Positions 26,537 to 32,405 of a DNA stretch of 32,405 bases are shown here, one piece after another. The DNA lies in NCBI GenBank assembly GCA_947629715.1, contig CANRET010000023.1, forward strand, positions 1 to 32,405. Direction: 5' to 3'. The DNA comes from an uncultured Akkermansia sp. Lineage in GTDB: Bacteria; Verrucomicrobiota; Verrucomicrobiia; Verrucomicrobiales; Akkermansiaceae. Below the pieces are notes generated by a model that was not told where the DNA came from, ran no database searches, and was given only the letters and a program-made list of their open reading frames with translations. The position numbers were made by a program, and so were the translations under genes. Numbering within the stretch: the first letter of the stretch is position 1; every line of letters starts with the position of its first letter.

Positions 26537-29500
26537 TTAGCAGATGCCATAGAACCGTTCAAAGAAGGTCTGTAGTTTTGTGATGACGCATTGTTTCTTC
26601 TCATCGCGATTGCCACCACCAAAACGTGACATTGGAGGCAACAGGTTATCAAAATCGATTCCGCTCGTTTTTAGTAAACCATCATAAAAGGCGGCGTCGA
26701 TAAAGCGGCGGGTTTCCGGTTCTTTCAACCTTTCTTCATTGATAATCGCGACGAGTTGTCGTTCCTTTTCTGCGGCAACGTACTTCCTCCACTCTTCCAT
26801 GACATCGTCACCTTCATTGAGCTGGTCTATAAAGTTCTCAATCAACTCCTTTTTACTGCGAAGTTCCGGACTGGCATCTATTGCCTTCTGAATGGTAATG
26901 CGCACCTCTTTGTCATTGCCATGCGAGTCGTGATATTTTTTGACGAGCATGAGGATATAGTCGATATTGATCTCGATCTGTTTGATCAAATCGATCTCAA
27001 ACACGACATCATCAGTAATATCTTCCTTCTCACCCGTGGGTTTCCGATTTTTCCACTCATCCCGCAAATCCTGGTACCTGCCGAGATAATCCTGCAAATC
27101 CCGTTCCGAGAGAATTTCCATTCCGGAGAAGTCATCATAAGATACGAGCAGATTCCGCATCCGAAGAATTGCTCCGAAGAGAAGGATAAAATCTTTCTGC
27201 TTTTGCTCTCCGGTAATACGTTCTTCAGACAAGGGGAAATTACCGAGCAGCTTCTCAATCATGTCCTTGTAGCCGGGATGCTCCTTCCCGTCTTCATCCG
27301 TATATCCGTAATAATAATCATCATATGCGCGGAGCAACACAATGCCGCCTGCCTGCTTGTCACCGAACAGAGCAATAGCCTCATTCGTTTGTTTCTGTAA
27401 GTTACGGAAACATACGATGTTCCCGTAAACTTTGATAGAATTAAGGATGCGATTGGTACGGGAAAACGCCTGGAGCAGTCCGTGCATTTTAAGGTTTTTA
27501 TCGACCCACAGCGTGTTCAATGTCGTGGCATCAAAACCGGTAAGGAACATATTGACAACGATGAGCAAATCCAGCTCCCTGTTTTTCATCCGCAAAGATA
27601 CATCCTTGTAGTAGTTCTGAAACTTGTCAGAGGATGTGTCGTAATTGGTATGAAACATCGCGTTGTAGTCCTTGGTTATAGCTCTCTCCAGGAAATCGTG
27701 GGAATTCTGATCCAGGGCAGAGGGCTCTTCGGGGTTCTCCTCATCCAGTAATCCATCCGGCTCTTCCTCGTTAGCCCCGTAACTGTAGATGATGGCAACG
27801 CGTAGCCGCTTCGTCGGATCAGCGTCCATCTGCCGCTTAAACTCTGCGTAGTAGAGTTTGGCGGCTTCGATAGATGAAACGGCAAAAATGGAATTGAAGC
27901 CCTTAATGCGTTGTTTCTCCTTTACCTCATCAATTTCTTTCCGCCCTCCTGCAGATGCTACCTCTGCTATATTTTTCAGGACGTTGTAAGTATAGGCTTT
28001 TCCCTCGCGATAAGTCTTTCGAGCATAATTGTCGAGGATGTACATGGTCACGAGAGCAATCCGCTCCGGCGCCATGTACGCTTTCTCACGGTCAATATCC
28101 TGCACTTCCTTGTCATCGATTTCTTCCTCCTCCTTCATTGTCCGGATGTAATCCACGCGGAACGGCAGGACATTCTTATCGTTGATGGCGTCAACAATGG
28201 TGTAGGTATGAAGCCGGTAACCGAACGCCTGCTCTGTGGTGCGCAAGGATGGTTTTTTACTTACCCCGGCGTTGACAGCAAAGATGGGCGTGCCCGTGAA
28301 CCCGAACAGATAGTATTTCTTGAAATACTTGGTGATTGCCAAATGCATATCCCCGAACTGGCTGCGGTGGCATTCGTCGAAGATAATGACCACTTGCTTT
28401 TGAAATACCTCGTGCCCCGCGTTCTTTTTGATGAACGTAGCCAGTTTTTGAATGGTCGTGATAATGATCCTGGACGTACTGTCCTCGAGTTGTCGCTTTA
28501 AGATCGCGGTGGTGGTGTTGCTGTTGGCTGCTCCTGGTTCGAAATTATCATACTCCTTCATCGTTTGATAATCCAGATCCTTGCGGTCCACCACAAACAA
28601 CACCTTGTCAATATAACTCAGCTGCGATGCTAGCTGCGCCGTTTTGAAGGAAGTCAGCGTTTTCCCGCTCCCGGTTGTGTGCCATATATAACCGCCTCCC
28701 TCGACGCTTCCGTATTTCTTATAATTGTTCGCGATCTCAATGCGCTTGATGATCCTCTCGGTCGCGACGATCTGGTAAGGCCGCATCACGAGCAGCATCT
28801 TCTCTGCGGTGAAGACGCAATATCGGGTCAGGATATTGAGGATTGTATGCCGCGCAAAGAAGGTTTTCGCAAAGTCGGTCAGGTCGGGGATCACCCGATT
28901 GTTGGCATCTGCCCAATAGGATGTAAACTCGAAGCTGTTGCTTGTCTTTTTCCCTCCCGTTCGGTTTGCTTTGTTGGTTTCTTTTACGTGATTGCTGCGA
29001 GTCGTGTTGGAATAGTACTTTGTATGGGTTCCGTTTGAGATCACAAATATCTGCACATATTCGTAGAGTCCGGAGCCTGCCCAGAAGCTGTCTCGCTGAT
29101 AGCGATTGATTTGGTTGAATGCCTCGCGAATGGGCACACCTCGTCGTTTTAACTCGATGTGTACCAGCGGCAGCCCATTGACCAGCACCGTCACATCGTA
29201 CCGATTGTCGTATTTCGCCCCTTCTTCCTTGGAAACGCTGTACTGGTTGATAACCTGCAGCTGATTATTGTGGATGTTCTTCTTATCGATCAGGTAGATG
29301 TTTTTGGTGCTGCCGTCATCACGGTGAAGCACCTGAACGTAGTCCTCCTGTATCCGCTGCGTCTTTTCTACGATCCCATCATTCTTGCTAACGATGCAGT
29401 CGGTAAAGAATCGCTCCCATTCACCATCGGTAAATGTGTACTCATTCAGCTTTTCCAACTGTTGCCGTAGATTTCTGATTAAATCCTCCTCGCTGTGTAT

Positions 29501-29656
29501 CGGCAGATAGGTGTAGCCTAATTCCTCCAGTATGTGGATGAATTCCTCTTCCAGCTGTGCCTCGCTTTGATAGGCGCCGGCTTTCCTTGCTTCAGGCGTG
29601 TACTCCGCCACCACGGTGCTGGCGCTGCTCTGCGCGACGATGTTGTAACAGTTCAT
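26537..29656 (-). CDS. hsdR: Type I restriction endonuclease subunit R
   Basis: The 1039-residue motor and nuclease subunit cuts unmodified DNA after ATP-driven translocation. The N-terminal nuclease domain has Asp154 (NRYDVTVLV) and the core HIELK (166-170) of the PD-(D/E)XK fold, followed by QINRYQRD. The helicase part shows HTTGSGKT (326-333), DECHRSQFGD, GFTGTP and the later motifs FLTGFDATTLNTLWVDK and LLQAFSRTNRI. The length is almost that of EcoR124I HsdR. The start follows hsdS by 15 bases, so the operon order is M-S-R. Every motif expected for activity is present. Confidence 0.97.
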   Translation of the reverse strand: MNCYNIVAQSSASTVVAEYTPEARKAGAYQSEAQLEEEFIHILEELGYTYLPIHSEEDLIRNLRQQLEKLNEYTFTDGEWERFFTDCIVSKNDGIVEKTQRIQEDYVQVLHRDDGSTKNIYLIDKKNIHNNQLQVINQYSVSKEEGAKYDNRYDVTVLVNGLPLVHIELKRRGVPIREAFNQINRYQRDSFWAGSGLYEYVQIFVISNGTHTKYYSNTTRSNHVKETNKANRTGGKKTSNSFEFTSYWADANNRVIPDLTDFAKTFFARHTILNILTRYCVFTAEKMLLVMRPYQIVATERIIKRIEIANNYKKYGSVEGGGYIWHTTGSGKTLTSFKTAQLASQLSYIDKVLFVVDRKDLDYQTMKEYDNFEPGAANSNTTTAILKRQLEDSTSRIIITTIQKLATFIKKNAGHEVFQKQVVIIFDECHRSQFGDMHLAITKYFKKYYLFGFTGTPIFAVNAGVSKKPSLRTTEQAFGYRLHTYTIVDAINDKNVLPFRVDYIRTMKEEEEIDDKEVQDIDREKAYMAPERIALVTMYILDNYARKTYREGKAYTYNVLKNIAEVASAGGRKEIDEVKEKQRIKGFNSIFAVSSIEAAKLYYAEFKRQMDADPTKRLRVAIIYSYGANEEEPDGLLDEENPEEPSALDQNSHDFLERAITKDYNAMFHTNYDTSSDKFQNYYKDVSLRMKNRELDLLIVVNMFLTGFDATTLNTLWVDKNLKMHGLLQAFSRTNRILNSIKVYGNIVCFRNLQKQTNEAIALFGDKQAGGIVLLRAYDDYYYGYTDEDGKEHPGYKDMIEKLLGNFPLSEERITGEQKQKDFILLFGAILRMRNLLVSYDDFSGMEILSERDLQDYLGRYQDLRDEWKNRKPTGEKEDITDDVVFEIDLIKQIEINIDYILMLVKKYHDSHGNDKEVRITIQKAIDASPELRSKKELIENFIDQLNEGDDVMEEWRKYVAAEKERQLVAIINEERLKEPETRRFIDAAFYDGLLKTSGIDFDNLLPPMSRFGGGNRDEKKQCVITKLQTFFERFYGIC

Positions 29657-29671
29657 ATCTGTCTTCTCTGT

Positions 29672-30823
29672 TTATTGCGCGGGGGTAAATGACAACAATT
29701 TGTCCCGATAGTATTCATACTGCTTCTGCCGTGCTTCTATCTCAGCAGGAAGCCCGACGGTCAGATCGGTGCATATCATTTCAAAATGATCCAGAATGCG
29801 AACGATTTCCTGCTGGATGGGTAGGGGTGGAACTGGGATATACTGAGATCTCATCTTTGTCCAGTGGCGAGCATATTCAGTAGTCATCCTTATATTGCTC
29901 ATGCAATAATAAAGATACTTTGGCAATATGACGCTTTTTGCTACGAGGACTTTCACACCATCCGCCCCTTGTGCGAATGAAAAATCGACATATTTTACAG
30001 TACATGTATGATCTCCAAAAATTACATATTTGCCGCAAGGGAAAACATCTTCCAGATTTGTGTACCCTCCTATAAAATCCTGCCCCTGATCGATGACAGG
30101 ATATTTGCCACTCGGCAAGTAGTTTGTAGATTTTATTTTAATTTTAGGTGAGAGTGTTGATGATACATCCTCCACAGTTTTATACTCCACCCCATCCGGA
30201 CAGAGCTCCCGCAATAGTTGCTCTAGTTTGGGAGAAAATTTGCCTCGCGAGTTATCAAACGTCAGCAATTCATCGCGGTAATACTCGTATTGTTTCTTTC
30301 TCGTCGTGAGTTCCATCGTGAGTTCCATCGTGAGTTCCATCGTGAGTTCCGTAAATTGGTCCAGAATGCGGACAATTTCCTGCTGGATAGGCAGGGGTGG
30401 AACTGGGATTTGAAAATCCTCGACCACGCTTTTATCGATAGTGGGGACTCCTCCTACTCTTTTCTTTGAGAAAAAATAACTTTCATAACCGGACAAGCAA
30501 TAATAAAGGAATTTACTGTTGATGAAATTTCTTTGCCCAAGCCAGAAACTACCATCTGAACACCAAAACGGCTTTTCTAAATACTTTACTCCACCAATAC
30601 CTCCAGTATTGACCACGATTGTTGTATGAGCAGGGGCATTATATTGGTTATACTTTCCTAAAATACTATCCTTACTGCCGTGATAAACATCATATTCATC
30701 GTCGCTCGACAATTGATTTTTTGTTAATCTTCTTCCCCTGTTAACGCCAACAGTTTCCCGAATAGTTTTATACTCCACCCCCTCCGGGCAAAGCTCTTGT
30801 ATCAGTTCTTCAAGTTTAGTCAT
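29672..30823 (-). CDS. hsdS: Type I restriction specificity subunit S with Thr-Met-Glu-Leu repeats
   Basis: The 383-residue subunit has two target-recognition domains separated and followed by conserved helical regions. Both halves begin with ELCP-[ED]-GVEYKT (residues 10-20 and 206-216) and end with IPVPPLPIQQEIVRILD followed by KKQYEYYRD-type helices, the usual pseudo-symmetry. The central helix contains TEL then TMEL three times (158-172), from a 12-bp DNA repeat. Each domain reads one half of a split target, and the repeats set the distance between halves. It lies 44 bases after hsdM. The recognition sequence cannot be predicted by eye. Confidence 0.95.
   Translation of the reverse strand: MTKLEELIQELCPEGVEYKTIRETVGVNRGRRLTKNQLSSDDEYDVYHGSKDSILGKYNQYNAPAHTTIVVNTGGIGGVKYLEKPFWCSDGSFWLGQRNFINSKFLYYCLSGYESYFFSKKRVGGVPTIDKSVVEDFQIPVPPLPIQQEIVRILDQFTELTMELTMELTMELTTRKKQYEYYRDELLTFDNSRGKFSPKLEQLLRELCPDGVEYKTVEDVSSTLSPKIKIKSTNYLPSGKYPVIDQGQDFIGGYTNLEDVFPCGKYVIFGDHTCTVKYVDFSFAQGADGVKVLVAKSVILPKYLYYCMSNIRMTTEYARHWTKMRSQYIPVPPLPIQQEIVRILDHFEMICTDLTVGLPAEIEARQKQYEYYRDKLLSFTPAQ
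29791..29839. repeat. 49-bp direct repeat within hsdS, copy 1 (copy 2 at 30361-30409)
   Basis: The two 49-base stretches differ at four positions and lie exactly 570 bases apart in the same orientation. They encode the conserved segment that ends each target-recognition domain. They offer sites for recombination that would exchange or delete a recognition domain. Confidence 0.8.
30306..30350. repeat. 12-bp tandem repeat in hsdS (3.75 copies)
   Basis: The unit GTGAGTTCCATC occurs at 30306, 30318 and 30330, followed by nine bases of a fourth copy. On the coding strand each unit gives four residues, so copy-number change keeps the frame and lengthens or shortens the central helix. Confidence 0.9.
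30361..30409. repeat. 49-bp direct repeat within hsdS, copy 2
   Basis: This is the partner of the repeat at 29791-29839, with 45 of 49 bases identical. It encodes the end of the first target-recognition domain. Confidence 0.8.
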
Positions 30824-30840
30824 AAATTGTAAATTGAAGC

Positions 30841-30850
30841 GTTTGCAAAC
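30841..30850. promoter_or_regulatory. Palindrome GTTTGCAAAC between hsdM and hsdS
   Basis: A perfect 10-bp palindrome sits in the 44-base gap between the two genes, 18 bases before the hsdS start. It may be a binding site, but no regulator gene is seen and short palindromes can arise by chance. Confidence 0.25.
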
Positions 30851-30867
30851 TGTTTCTCTGTGCGAAA

Positions 30868-32307
30868 TTATGCACCTTCAATCTCAGCAATAATCTTATC
30901 GATTTCATCCCGCAGCGTTTGCTCGCGAGCTACGATTTCTTTGATCTCAGCATTCAGCTTGACAATATCGACCTTTTCCTTGGTATCCTCCCGCTGCACG
31001 TAAGTGGAGACGGAGAGGTTGTAGTCATTTTCTGCGATTGTAGCGTTGGGAATAAGCTTGCAGAAGTAATCCCGATCAGAACTCTCTGTAAATGCTTGCA
31101 CGATATGGCTGATATTTTCCTCCGTAAGCTTGTTATTCTTTTTCACCTTGGTGTACTCTTTGGAGGCGTCGATAAACAGCGTGCTGTTCTCCTTTTTCGA
31201 TTTTTTCAGCACCATGATACAGGTGGCAATGGTGGGACCATAAAACAGTTTGTCGGGAAGTTGGATGATGCAGTCGATATAGTTGTTCTCCACCAGATAC
31301 TTGCGGATTTTCTTTTCCGCGCCGCCGCGATACATAATGCCGGGAAAACAGACGATAGCAGCCGTGCCGTTAGCGGCGAGCCAGGAAAGGCAGTGCATGA
31401 TGAAAGCCATGTCAGCGTAGTCTTTCGGCGCTAATACACCGGCCGGCGAAAAGCGTGGGTCATTAATCAGCAGCGGATTTTTATCACCCTCCCAGCTTTT
31501 GGAATAAGGCGGATTGGAAACAATCACTTCAAAGGGCTCATCATCCTCATGCTGAGGTTCGAGCAAAGTATCCCCATGGGCTATACTGAATTTGTCGTAG
31601 CCGACATCATGCAGGAACATATTGATTCGGCAGAGGTTGTAGGTTGTTAGATTGATTTCCTGTCCGAAGAAGCCCTGACGGACATGATCACGACCGAGAA
31701 CTTTTATTGCCTTCAGGAGGAGAGAACCGGAACCGCAGGCGGGGTCATATACCTTATTCACCTCTGTTTTACCCACAACGGCAAGGCGTGTTAAAAGCTC
31801 CGAAACCTCCGGGGGCGTGAAAAATTCGCCTCCGGACTTGCCGGCATTGGAGGCGTACATGCCCATCAGGAACTCATAAGCATCTCCGAATGCGTCAATC
31901 GAGTTGTCCTTGTAGCGGAGCTTCATGTCGGCGACACCATGGAGCAGTTGAGAAAGCTTTTCATTGCGCTGCTTTACGGTTTTTCCCAGCTTATTGGAAT
32001 TGACATCAAGGTCAGCAAATAATCCTGCGAAATCCTCTTCACTTCCTGTCCCTTTGGTTGAAGATTCAATGTGTTTTAATGCATTGTCCAGTTTTTCGTT
32101 GAGGTCATCACTATCCGCTTTTGCCAACATGTTACAAAAAAGCTCCGAGGGCAGGATGAAAAAACCCTTGACCTTTACTAAATCTTCCCTCGCTGTTTCT
32201 GCCTCTTCGTCACTCAATTTCGAGTAATCAAAATCCTTTTTCCTGTATTCGTATTCACCTTTGTTGATGAAGTCGGCAAGATTTTCAGAGATATACCGGT
32301 AAAACAC
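30868..32307 (-). CDS. hsdM: Type I DNA methyltransferase subunit M, N-terminally shortened
   Basis: The product is an adenine-N6 methyltransferase subunit. The SAM-binding motif DPACGSGSLLLKA is at 188-200 and the catalytic NPPY at 265-268; GGEFFTP and the C-terminal helices that bind HsdS are also present. The readable start is GTG 32307, giving 479 residues that begin FYRYISENLADFINKG. In EcoR124I-type HsdM the matching segment comes about 40 residues in, so the N-terminal helical region (family pattern WDFK-x-YVLG-x-LFYR) is missing. The frame continues only a few codons upstream to a TAA at about 32326. The methylase core is intact, but complex assembly or activity may be affected. Confidence 0.9.
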   Translation of the reverse strand: MFYRYISENLADFINKGEYEYRKKDFDYSKLSDEEAETAREDLVKVKGFFILPSELFCNMLAKADSDDLNEKLDNALKHIESSTKGTGSEEDFAGLFADLDVNSNKLGKTVKQRNEKLSQLLHGVADMKLRYKDNSIDAFGDAYEFLMGMYASNAGKSGGEFFTPPEVSELLTRLAVVGKTEVNKVYDPACGSGSLLLKAIKVLGRDHVRQGFFGQEINLTTYNLCRINMFLHDVGYDKFSIAHGDTLLEPQHEDDEPFEVIVSNPPYSKSWEGDKNPLLINDPRFSPAGVLAPKDYADMAFIMHCLSWLAANGTAAIVCFPGIMYRGGAEKKIRKYLVENNYIDCIIQLPDKLFYGPTIATCIMVLKKSKKENSTLFIDASKEYTKVKKNNKLTEENISHIVQAFTESSDRDYFCKLIPNATIAENDYNLSVSTYVQREDTKEKVDIVKLNAEIKEIVAREQTLRDEIDKIIAEIEGA

Positions 32308-32373
32308 ACATCCGTCCCAAGAAAATTATGAGAGAGGGTAAGAGAAGATAAAAAAAGGAAGGTTGATTTGTTT

Positions 32374-32396
32374 CCTCAGAAAAGAGTATTCTGAGG
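32374..32396. other. Stem-loop at the window edge upstream of hsdM
   Basis: CCTCAGAA (32374-32381) and TTCTGAGG (32389-32396) form a perfect 8-bp inverted repeat with a 7-base loop. On the minus strand it is followed, after about 15 bases, by a T-rich stretch. It may end the transcript of a gene lying outside the window, or mark the junction that cut hsdM. Confidence 0.5.
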
Positions 32397-32405
32397 GGGC
32401 AACAA

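Noticed and set aside
28520..28560. GGTTCGAAAT resembling a tRNA T-loop
   Set aside because: It lies inside hsdR coding sequence and no cloverleaf can be drawn around it.

Overview
The window looks like a chromosomal segment of a Verrucomicrobiota-type bacterium, possibly an Akkermansia-like gut lineage. This is an inference at moderate-to-low confidence. It rests on a divergent FtsA/FtsZ pair (FtsZ has a long acidic linker), gene leaders that mostly lack a clear Shine-Dalgarno sequence and are often A-rich, and gut-type accessory genes. Apart from one phosphatase gene, every convincing gene lies on the minus strand.

Region 1 (1-9.1 kb) is housekeeping. It holds queE (queuosine precursor synthesis), a low-molecular-weight tyrosine phosphatase on the plus strand, two frameshifted exported-protein genes in decay, ftsA-ftsZ (cell division), a MATE transporter and an RNase D whose stop overlaps the transporter start. 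Region 2 (9.2-14.6 kb) is a small lysine-rich protein plus sbcD-sbcC (DNA end and hairpin processing nuclease), followed by an AT-rich 526-base gap. That gap holds a consensus sigma70-type promoter on the plus strand with no obvious gene behind it.

Region 3 (15.1-21.7 kb) is accessory. It has a PIF1-like helicase with an extra C-terminal domain, a 161-residue unknown protein whose end overlaps the helicase frame, a long ankyrin-repeat protein, an unknown 267-residue protein preceded by a strong promoter and a structured RNA, and a 175-residue protein that repeats the helicase's C-terminal domain. Region 4 (21.7-32.4 kb) is a defence locus: a type I restriction-modification operon (hsdM-hsdS-hsdR, closest in layout to the EcoR124I/type IC kind), followed by two large unrecognised proteins (606 and 913 residues), the latter with its own promoter.

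The most interesting points are: (a) the structured RNA at 20798-20984, which has a near-consensus promoter, a GNRA-capped hairpin and mutually exclusive terminator and anti-terminator pairings; (b) the 12-bp repeat in hsdS encoding Thr-Met-Glu-Leu units, a likely specificity-switching device, in an operon whose hsdM lacks its usual N-terminal ~40 residues; (c) the domain shared by the helicase and a separate small protein; (d) the unrecognised 606/913-residue pair beside the restriction system; (e) the orphan plus-strand promoter at 14889-14917. All calls were made by eye, with no database search or folding program.
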